DNA of 10,232 bases. It comes from an uncultured Lachnospiraceae bacterium (GTDB taxonomy: Bacteria; Bacillota; Clostridia; Lachnospirales; Lachnospiraceae). Within the stretch, counting starts at the first letter, position 1. Each line of letters begins with the position of its first letter. This document shows, piece after piece, positions 1 through 5,597 of this stretch. Location: the NCBI GenBank assembly GCA_910586955.1, contig CAJUMM010000091.1, forward strand, positions 1-10,232, given 5' to 3'. The notes beneath the pieces are model-generated. The model had not been told where the DNA came from. It did no database searches and was given only the letters and a program-made list of their open reading frames with translations. The position numbers and the translations under genes are program-made.

Positions 1-2
1 GT

Positions 3-230
3 ATTTTTGTGGCTCTTGGAAGTGCGGGAGCCGTGGATCTGGCCCGGAAGCTGGGAGCCATAACCGAAGGGCCCAATATCCGGGTAGGAGAACAGATGGA
101 GACCAATATTCCGGGACTGTATGCGGCAGGGGACTGTACAGGAGGGCTTCTGCAGATTTCCGCAGCCGTAGGGGAGGGTGCGAAAGCAGCTATGTCCATG
201 ATTTCCTTTGTGAGAAAGCAAAAGCAGTGA
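3..230 (+). CDS. Thioredoxin-reductase-like NAD(P)/FAD oxidoreductase, C-terminal part
   Basis: Only the last 75 codons are present, since the gene runs off the left edge. The visible part reads IFVALGSAG near its start, then NIPGLYAAGDCTGG, then an alanine-rich helix ending in KQKQ. The AAGDC segment is the C-terminal FAD-binding motif of the class II pyridine nucleotide-disulfide oxidoreductases, in which the Asp contacts the FAD ribityl/phosphate region. The following LLQISAAVGEGAKAA helix is typical of the thioredoxin reductase family. The redox CxxC and the NAD(P) domain would lie upstream and cannot be checked, so a ferredoxin-dependent or other low-molecular-weight flavoprotein of the family is equally possible. 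It stops 18 bp before the [FeFe] hydrogenase on the same strand, so the two are probably co-transcribed. A joint redox role is inference. Confidence 0.85.
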   Translation: MFVALGSAGAVDLARKLGAITEGPNIRVGEQMETNIPGLYAAGDCTGGLLQISAAVGEGAKAAMSMISFVRKQKQ

Positions 231-248
231 GAAATTAAGGAGGAGAAA

Positions 249-1766
249 ATGAGAGGAGTATATACGAACGTAGTAGAGATCCGCCAGAAGATCTTTACGG
301 AAGTGGCGCGCATGGCCTATGAGGGCGGGGATTATTCCCGTATCATTGATCTTCCCTACAAAATTATTCCCGGGGAGGTAGCTACATACCGGGAGAGTGT
401 TTTCCTGGAACGGGCTATTGTGGAGGAGCGCCTGCGTCTGGCCATTGGGCTTCCTTTAAGGAAGATGACGGAGCACGCCCCGGTTTCCCAGGGGATAGAG
501 GAGAGCGCTATTGCAGAGAAATATTACGATCCGCCTTTGGTAAATATTATTAAATTTGCCTGCCATGCCTGCCCGGACAATGAGATGCGGGTGACGGATT
601 CCTGCCAGGGATGCCTGGCCCATCCCTGCAAGGAGGTCTGTCCTAAGGATGCCATTTCCATTGTGGAGGGGCGTTCTGTGATTGATCCGGAGAAATGTAT
701 CAAATGCGGGAAGTGTATGAAAGCCTGTCCCTACGGTGCGATTATGAAGCTGGAGCGTCCCTGCGCCAAAGCCTGCGGGGTGGACGCCATCAAGACAGAC
801 GAGTACGGACGGGCGGATATCGATTATGACCGCTGCGTTTCCTGCGGCATGTGCCTGGTAAACTGTCCCTTCGGGGCCATTGCGGATAAGAGCCAGATTT
901 TCCAGACCATTCACGCTATCAAGAGCGATACACCGGTCTATGTGGCCCTGGCGCCGGCCTTTGTGGGACAGTGGGGAAAGGATCTGCCTGCGGAGAAGGT
1001 CCGGGAGGCCTTCCGGGAGCTGGGCTTTGCGGATGTGGTGGAAGTGGCCATCGGCGCGGATCTCTGTACCATTCAGGAGGCCAGGGATTTCCTGGAGGAG
1101 GTGCCGGAAAAACAGCCCTTTATGGGAACCTCCTGCTGTCCCGCCTGGTCGGTGATGGCCAAAAAGCTGTTTCCGGAGTTTGCCCCCTATATTTCCATGG
1201 CCCTGACGCCTATGGTGCTGACGGGACGGCTGATTAAGAGAGAGCATCCAGGCTGCAAGGTAGTCTTTGTAGGGCCCTGTGCGGCTAAGAAGCTGGAGGC
1301 CAGCCGGAGAACCATCCGCAGCGACGTAGATTTTGTCTTGACCTTTGAGGAAGTCATGGGCATGTTTGAGGCCAAAGGGATTGATTTTGCAGCTCTTGCA
1401 GGGGACGATGCCTTTTCGGAGTCCAGTGCAGACGGCCGGGGCTTTGCCGTAACCGGAGGTGTAGCCAGCGCCGTGGTAAACTGCATTCACGAGATGGAGC
1501 CGGACCGGGAAGTGAAAGTGGCCAGCGCCGAGAGCCTCCGGGACTGCCGGGCTATGCTGGAGGCAGCCAGGAAGGGAGAATACGACGGCTATCTTTTGGA
1601 GGGAATGGCCTGTCCGGGGGGCTGCGTAGGCGGAGCCGGGACTCTCCAGGGCCCCACCAAATCCAAAGGCCAGATCAAGCTGAATATGAAAAAAGCCAAA
1701 CACCAGGGCGTCCTTGAGAGCGATTACAAGAAATATCTGGAGAGTCTGGAGGAGAAAGAATCATGA
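249..1766 (+). CDS. Monomeric [FeFe] hydrogenase, group B-like
   Basis: A 505-residue iron-sulfur protein predicted to catalyse reversible proton reduction/H2 oxidation in the cytoplasm, probably with ferredoxin. The ferredoxin-like region spans about residues 100-215 and holds several [4Fe-4S] cysteine sets: C119/C122/C127/C131, C150/C153/C156/C160 and C196/C199/C202/C206, plus C105/C108 and C172/C176. The H-cluster domain has all three signatures: TSCCPAW (294-300), GPCAAKK (342-348) and EGMACPGGCVGGAG (451-464), so ligands C297, C344, C455 and C459 and the proton-transfer C296 are present. The second signature begins Gly-Pro-Cys rather than the Met-Pro-Cys of classical group A enzymes, and the N-terminus lacks a [2Fe-2S] domain; both point to group B, whose physiological role is poorly established. 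The ATG is preceded by AAGGAGGAG (237-245). No HydE/F/G maturases are in the window. Confidence 0.93.
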   Translation: MRGVYTNVVEIRQKIFTEVARMAYEGGDYSRIIDLPYKIIPGEVATYRESVFLERAIVEERLRLAIGLPLRKMTEHAPVSQGIEESAIAEKYYDPPLVNIIKFACHACPDNEMRVTDSCQGCLAHPCKEVCPKDAISIVEGRSVIDPEKCIKCGKCMKACPYGAIMKLERPCAKACGVDAIKTDEYGRADIDYDRCVSCGMCLVNCPFGAIADKSQIFQTIHAIKSDTPVYVALAPAFVGQWGKDLPAEKVREAFRELGFADVVEVAIGADLCTIQEARDFLEEVPEKQPFMGTSCCPAWSVMAKKLFPEFAPYISMALTPMVLTGRLIKREHPGCKVVFVGPCAAKKLEASRRTIRSDVDFVLTFEEVMGMFEAKGIDFAALAGDDAFSESSADGRGFAVTGGVASAVVNCIHEMEPDREVKVASAESLRDCRAMLEAARKGEYDGYLLEGMACPGGCVGGAGTLQGPTKSKGQIKLNMKKAKHQGVLESDYKKYLESLEEKES

Positions 1767-2308
1767 AGCTGATGATTGCATCGGATATCCACGGTTCTGC
1801 CCGGTACTGCCGGGAGCTTCTGGAGGCCTATGAAAGGGAGGAGGCAGGCAGGCTGCTCCTTCTGGGGGATCTGCTTTATCACGGTCCCCGGAATGATCTG
1901 CCGGAGGAATACGCACCCAAGGAAGTCATCACTATGCTTAACGAAAAGAAGGAAGAGCTTCTCTGCGTCCGGGGAAACTGCGATACGGAAGTAGATCAGA
2001 TGGTGCTGGAGTTCCCCATTATGGCGGAGTACTGCATCCTCTTTTGGGAGGGACGGACGATCTTTGCCACCCACGGCCATCACTTTCATGAGCAGAACCT
2101 TCCCATGCTGAAACAGGGGGATATTCTTCTTCATGGGCATACTCATGTTCCGGCGTGTATAGAGCATGAGACTTATATATACGCAAATCCCGGTTCCGTC
2201 TCCATCCCCAAAGAGGGAAGCCCACGGGGATATATGACCCTGGAGAATGGGGTTTTTATTTGGAAGGATTTAGGCGGCAGCATAAAACGGGAATTTCGCA
2301 TTTGCTGA
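1763..2308 (+). CDS. yfcE: YfcE/MJ0936-type metallophosphoesterase
   Basis: A 181-residue calcineurin-like phosphodiesterase, about the usual size for the YfcE family. All five metal-binding blocks are visible: D8-x-H10, G35-D36, G71-N72-C73-D74, H104 in ATHGHH, and G125-H126-T127-H128, followed by the family's NPGS turn (142-145). Such enzymes bind two divalent metals, typically Mn2+, and hydrolyse phosphodiesters; YfcE of E. coli is active on artificial substrates, but its natural substrate is unknown, and the same holds here. The start codon overlaps the hydrogenase stop in an ATGA arrangement, with GGAGGAG at 1748-1754, so translation is probably coupled. The functional link to the hydrogenase is not evident from sequence. 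Confidence 0.92.
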   Translation: MKLMIASDIHGSARYCRELLEAYEREEAGRLLLLGDLLYHGPRNDLPEEYAPKEVITMLNEKKEELLCVRGNCDTEVDQMVLEFPIMAEYCILFWEGRTIFATHGHHFHEQNLPMLKQGDILLHGHTHVPACIEHETYIYANPGSVSIPKEGSPRGYMTLENGVFIWKDLGGSIKREFRIC

Positions 2309-2329
2309 AATGGGAGGAAGGGATTTTAG

Positions 2330-3685
2330 GTGAGCAACATGTCTCTGAAAATGCGCCTGAAGCGGATGTCCAAGGTACAGATTATTGCTTTGAGTTTTCT
2401 TGGAATCATTCTTTGCGGCACTTTGCTTCTGCTCCTGCCCTTTGCTACCAGGGAAGGGCAGAGTACCGGCCTTCTGGATGCGGCTTTTACGGCGGTCAGC
2501 GCTACCTGTGTCACAGGTCTGATTGTGTACGATACCTTTTCCCACTGGACCTTGTTCGGACAGCTGGTGATTCTCCTGATGATCCAGCTGGGAGGCTTAG
2601 GATTGATGACTTTCAGTGTCTGCTTTTCCCTGCTCCTGCGCCGGAAGATCGGTTTAAAGGAGCGGGGGATCCTCCAGGAAAGCGTCAATACCCTCCAGGT
2701 GGGAGGGATTGTAAGGCTGGTGCGGAAGGTCCTTTTGGGCACTTTGGTAATTGAAGGGACGGGAGCCCTTCTCCTTTCCCTGCGCTTTGTGAGGGATTTC
2801 GGATTGGGGAAAGGAATCTATTACGGATGCTTTCATTCCATTTCCGCATTCTGCAACGGCGGCTTTGATTTGATGGGGACCCGGGAGCCCTTCAGCTCCA
2901 TGACCTATTATGCGGGGGACCCAATCGTAAATCTGACTTTAATTTTCCTGATTCTCATTGGAGGAATCGGTTTTCTGGTATGGGATGATCTTCTGAAAAA
3001 CAAGTGGCATTTCCGCCAATACCGCCTTCACACCAAACTGGTGCTGACCATGACGGGGATCCTGCTCTTTGGAGGCGCTTTTCTCTTCTTCCTTTTAGAA
3101 CGGCAGGGCATTCTGGCCGGGCAGCCGGCGGGGAGGCAGGTGCTCCTAAGCCTGTTCCAGTCGGCAACCACCAGGACTGCCGGCTTTAATACGGCGGATA
3201 CGGCGGCTCTCTCGGAGGGAACCAAGCTCTTTCTGGTGATGCTCATGTTTGTGGGAGGGAATCCGGGATCCACGGCAGGAGGAATCAAGACCACCACCTT
3301 GGCGGTGCTTCTGATTTACCTGCGTTCCACCCTGCGGCGGAGCAAAAATGCGGAAGCCTACGGGAGGAGGCTGGAGGAGGATGTGGTGAAGCGGGCAGCG
3401 GCCATTCTCACCCTAAGCCTTCTTCTGGATCTCTTCGGCACCTTGGCCCTGACGGCCATTGAGAGCCTGCCTTTGGCGGACGTTCTTTTCGAAGTCTGCT
3501 CTGCCCTGGGAACCGTGGGAATCTCCGTGGGAATCACCGGGAGTCTTTCCGTGATCAGCAAATTAATTTTGATGTTCCTGATGTACTGTGGAAGAATGGG
3601 CAGCCTGACTTTTGCACTGATATTTACGGAAAACCGCCAGACCCCGCCCTCCCAGCGGCCGGTAGAACGGATACCGGTGGGATAG
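2330..3685 (+). CDS. ktrB: KtrB potassium channel subunit
   Basis: A 451-residue polytopic membrane protein of the Trk/Ktr/HKT superfamily that forms the K+ (Na+-coupled) pathway and is gated by a KtrA ring. The four pore repeats are readable: SATCVTGL (57-64), SAFCNGGFD (172-180), TTRTAGFNT (280-288) and SALGTVGIS (391-399), each with the selectivity-filter glycine. GNPGSTAGGIKTTT (310-323) matches the region of the intramembrane gating loop in repeat 3. The tail PVERIPVG resembles the normal family C-terminus, so the protein looks complete. The start is taken as GTG at 2330, with the purine-rich GGGAGGAAGGG at 2312-2322 upstream; ATG at 2339 is the alternative and lies far from that site. 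The gene begins 21 bp after the phosphoesterase, with no promoter seen between. The stop is TAG, followed in the same frame by 15 open codons to a TAA inside the first repeat copy. Confidence 0.93.
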   Translation: MSNMSLKMRLKRMSKVQIIALSFLGIILCGTLLLLLPFATREGQSTGLLDAAFTAVSATCVTGLIVYDTFSHWTLFGQLVILLMIQLGGLGLMTFSVCFSLLLRRKIGLKERGILQESVNTLQVGGIVRLVRKVLLGTLVIEGTGALLLSLRFVRDFGLGKGIYYGCFHSISAFCNGGFDLMGTREPFSSMTYYAGDPIVNLTLIFLILIGGIGFLVWDDLLKNKWHFRQYRLHTKLVLTMTGILLFGGAFLFFLLERQGILAGQPAGRQVLLSLFQSATTRTAGFNTADTAALSEGTKLFLVMLMFVGGNPGSTAGGIKTTTLAVLLIYLRSTLRRSKNAEAYGRRLEEDVVKRAAAILTLSLLLDLFGTLALTAIESLPLADVLFEVCSALGTVGISVGITGSLSVISKLILMFLMYCGRMGSLTFALIFTENRQTPPSQRPVERIPVG

Positions 3686-3687
3686 CC

Positions 3688-3733
3688 TTCTAAGAAAGGG
3701 GGCTTTGTCAGGGCGGATGCGGAACTGGAATAA
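3688..3733 (+). repeat. 46-bp direct repeat, copy 1 (ktrB-ktrA gap)
   Basis: Starts 2 bp after the ktrB stop codon. It matches copy 2 (3801-3846) at 43 of 46 positions, with differences at repeat positions 6, 7 and 21. The core GGGGGCTTTG is followed by a fully identical 25-base block ending in GGAATAA. Bases 3700-3709 also form the 5' arm of a hairpin with 3751-3760. Confidence 0.9.
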
Positions 3734-3760
3734 AAAACAGCAGGAGCCCGGACAAAGCCC
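3700..3760 (+). promoter_or_regulatory. Hairpin 1 in the ktrB-ktrA intergenic region
   Basis: GGGCTTTGTC (3700-3709) is perfectly complementary to GACAAAGCCC (3751-3760). After one A-G mismatch the stem continues with GGGC (3711-3714) against GCCC (3746-3749), leaving a 31-base loop. No U-tract follows, so it is not an intrinsic terminator. A role in RNA stability or processing between ktrB and ktrA is inference. Confidence 0.65.
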
Positions 3761-3804
3761 AGAAGGATTTCCGGATGCGTAATTTTGCAGCCGGAAATTC
3801 TTCT
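3761..3804 (+). promoter_or_regulatory. Hairpin 2 in the ktrB-ktrA intergenic region
   Basis: AGAAGGATTTCCGG (3761-3774) pairs with CCGGAAATTCTTCT (3791-3804) over 14 positions with a single G-U wobble, around a 16-base loop. It directly abuts hairpin 1. Its 3' arm runs into repeat copy 2, and the sequence after it is purine-rich with no U-tract, which argues against a terminator. The 5' arm contains AGAAGGA, a possible Shine-Dalgarno for a tiny ORF starting at 3775. Confidence 0.65.
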
Positions 3805-3846
3805 AGAAAAGGGGGCTTTGGCAGGGCGGATGCGGAACTGGAATAA
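3801..3846 (+). repeat. 46-bp direct repeat, copy 2 (ktrB-ktrA gap)
   Basis: Second copy, offset 113 bp from the first and ending 21 bp before the ktrA start codon. It has three substitutions relative to copy 1. Its GGGCTTTGGC segment could replace the copy 1 arm when pairing with 3751-3760, with one mismatch. Both copies are followed within 9-10 bases by AGGAG; after copy 2 this is the ktrA ribosome binding site. Confidence 0.9.
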
Positions 3847-3867
3847 GAACTGAAATAGGAGAATGTT

Positions 3868-4518
3868 ATGAAATCTGTTTTAATGATTGGCATGGGAAAA
3901 TTCGGCCACTTGCTCTGCATGAACATGCTGGCCCTGGGCAATGAGATAATGATTGTGGACGAGGACGAGGAGCAGCTCTCGGATCTGGTTCCTCTGGTGA
4001 CAAGTGCCGAGATCGGGGATTGTACGGATATAGAAATGCTGAAAAGCCTGGGCGTCCGGGATTTCGATATCTGTTTTGTCTGCATCAGCGGAAACTTCCA
4101 GAACAGCCTGGAGATTACAAATCTTCTAAAAGAAGCGGGAGCAAAGTATGTGGTCAGCAAGGCGGAGCGGGATATCCAGGCAAAGTTCCTCCTTCGGAAC
4201 GGTGCAGACGAGGTCATCTATCCGGATCGGGATGTGGCGGAGCGGGTGGCGAAAAAGTACAGCTCCGATCACGTCTTTGATTATCTGGAATTGACGGATG
4301 ATTACGGAATCTATGAGATTCCGCCCAGCCGGGAATGGATTGGGCACAGCATCCGGGAGCTGGATTTCCGGGTGCGCTACGGCGTAAGTATCTTAGGCTT
4401 TAAGAAAGGGGAGGATCTGAACCTGTTGCCTCCCGCCGATCACATCTTTGATACGGATCAGCATTTGATGGTAATTGGGAAGAGGAAAGATGTCCAACGA
4501 ATTTTACGAAAAATGTGA
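3868..4518 (+). CDS. ktrA: KtrA potassium channel regulatory subunit (RCK protein)
   Basis: A 216-residue cytosolic regulator of the RCK/TrkA-N type, the usual size of a single-module KtrA. The N-terminal Rossmann fold (about 1-125) has the nucleotide-binding loop GMGKFG (8-13) and an acidic residue D31 at the end of strand 2, consistent with ATP/ADP or NAD(H) binding. GDCTD (50-54) and the CISGN loop (72-76) are also typical. The C-terminal RCK_C domain spans about 140-216; in characterised KtrA proteins this domain binds c-di-AMP. An octameric ring gating KtrB is the known family assembly. The ATG has TAGGAG (3856-3861) six bases upstream. It lies 182 bp after ktrB, with the repeat/hairpin element in between; no convincing promoter was found, so read-through from ktrB is likely. 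Confidence 0.93.
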   Translation: MKSVLMIGMGKFGHLLCMNMLALGNEIMIVDEDEEQLSDLVPLVTSAEIGDCTDIEMLKSLGVRDFDICFVCISGNFQNSLEITNLLKEAGAKYVVSKAERDIQAKFLLRNGADEVIYPDRDVAERVAKKYSSDHVFDYLELTDDYGIYEIPPSREWIGHSIRELDFRVRYGVSILGFKKGEDLNLLPPADHIFDTDQHLMVIGKRKDVQRILRKM

Positions 4519-5188
4519 GGAAACACAGGAACAGGAACGGCCCCGCAAAAGGATAAGCCGGCAGGAGCGGGAGAGAAGAAGGCGGATCCGCAGGAGAAAG
4601 GCTATGCTTGCCCGCATCTTTGCCATGGTTGTGATGGTCCTCTTTGTGATCGGGCTGGCCTTTGCCATCCGTCAGATCCGCCGCAGGGCGGCCAGAAAAC
4701 CGGTGGAAAAGCCGGAGATTACGGAGGATTTCCTGACGGTAAATCCCTATTCCAGGCCGGGAGAGAAGCTTGGGAAGGTAAAGAATGTTTTCGTCCACTA
4801 TACGGCCAATCCAAATACTTCGGCGGCCAATAACCGGAGTTATTTTGAGAATCTTAAGGATACCCATGAAACTTATGCCAGCACCCATTTTGTAATCGGC
4901 ATTGAGGGGGAAATCATCCAGTGTCTTCCCCTGGAAGAGATAGGCTATGGGGTAAAAACCAGGAATTACGATTCCGTATCCATCGAGTGCTGCTATACCT
5001 CGGAGGACGGTTCCTTTTCGGAAGCGACCTACCAATCCTTACTGCATCTGGTGGGCTGGCTTTTGTGGGAGTATGATCTGGAACCGGAAGATGTGCTGCG
5101 CCACTACGACGTGGGCGGGAAAATGTGTCCTTTGTACTATGTAGAGCATGAGGACGCCTGGGAAGCCTTCCGTAAGGATTTGGAGTAA
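4490..5188 (+). CDS. Membrane-anchored N-acetylmuramoyl-L-alanine amidase (Amidase_2)
   Basis: A 232-residue cell-wall hydrolase predicted to cut the MurNAc-L-alanine bond of peptidoglycan outside the cell. An acidic then strongly basic cytoplasmic tail (1-40) precedes one transmembrane segment (about 41-60), giving a signal-anchor topology without an obvious cleavage site. The amidase domain covers about 96-232. Zinc ligands H103 (in FVHYTANP), H205 (in RHYD) and C213 (in GGKMCP) fit the His-His-Cys set of the T7 lysozyme/PGRP family; H133 and E166 are further conserved polar positions. The ATG at 4490 is preferred because AGAGGA lies just upstream; a TTG at 4475 would extend it by five residues. 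The start lies inside ktrA, a 29-bp overlap that suggests translational coupling. The gene ends 6 bp from the convergent zinc-ribbon gene. Confidence 0.88.
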   Translation: MSNEFYEKCEETQEQERPRKRISRQERERRRRIRRRKAMLARIFAMVVMVLFVIGLAFAIRQIRRRAARKPVEKPEITEDFLTVNPYSRPGEKLGKVKNVFVHYTANPNTSAANNRSYFENLKDTHETYASTHFVIGIEGEIIQCLPLEEIGYGVKTRNYDSVSIECCYTSEDGSFSEATYQSLLHLVGWLLWEYDLEPEDVLRHYDVGGKMCPLYYVEHEDAWEAFRKDLE

Positions 5189-5194
5189 AGGGCT

Positions 5195-5572
5195 TTAATC
5201 CCATCTGCCGATCTCTTCGGCAGTAAGAGGGCTTTCCCCGCAGCGGGGACAGATAAGCTTTTCTTCTTCCTCTTTGATCCGGACGGAAGTTCCGCACTCC
5301 GGACAGGCAGGAGCATAGGTATTGCCGCTCCGGTGGAGATGGATCACGGGGACGGAGAGTACCTGCCGGCATTTGGGGCATGCGGCCGCCTGGTATTGGA
5401 ATTCAAAAGAAGGGAAGGATTCCCCTTTTGTATCTGCAAGAATTTTCTCCTGGATGTCTGCTGGAAACGCACCCAGCACATTTTCCAGCAGTGCGTGGCG
5501 GAAACCGTGGCCCAGCTGGATCTGCCAGGTCATTCTGCAGGAAGGGCATAAAAAACGGTTGATTCTACCCAT
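5195..5572 (-). CDS. CpXC-type zinc-ribbon protein, function unknown
   Basis: A 125-residue protein with four Cys-Pro-x-Cys knuckles: C9/C12, C65/C68, C90/C93 and C108/C111. This pattern predicts two zinc-ribbon sites, and the first pair plus the central region resembles the CpXC domain, a family with no established function. No signal peptide or membrane segment is seen, so it is probably cytoplasmic. The ATG at 5572 has a perfect AGGAGGT ribosome binding site (5581-5587) eight bases upstream. It begins 25 bp after the flagellinolysin stop on the same strand, with no terminator or promoter recognised between them, so it is probably expressed with that gene; a functional partnership is inference only. 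Confidence 0.85.
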   Translation of the reverse strand: MGRINRFLCPSCRMTWQIQLGHGFRHALLENVLGAFPADIQEKILADTKGESFPSFEFQYQAAACPKCRQVLSVPVIHLHRSGNTYAPACPECGTSVRIKEEEEKLICPRCGESPLTAEEIGRWD

Positions 5573-5597
5573 AATGTTTTACCTCCTGTGTCTGCCT

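Noticed and set aside
456..1703. A 415-codon open frame on the minus strand opposite the hydrogenase
   Set aside because: It lies wholly antisense to a clearly coding gene with intact catalytic motifs; its translation shows no recognisable domain and is explained by the high GC and codon bias of the opposite strand.
3700..3760. Hairpin 1 as an intrinsic terminator or a c-di-AMP riboswitch controlling ktrA
   Set aside because: No U-tract follows either intergenic stem, and I could not match the region to the ydaO-type riboswitch architecture known upstream of some potassium transporters.
3708..4217. A 169-codon minus-strand frame covering the ktrB-ktrA gap and part of ktrA
   Set aside because: Low-complexity Ser/Phe-rich translation antisense to ktrA, with no domain; the intergenic part is better described as repeats and hairpins.
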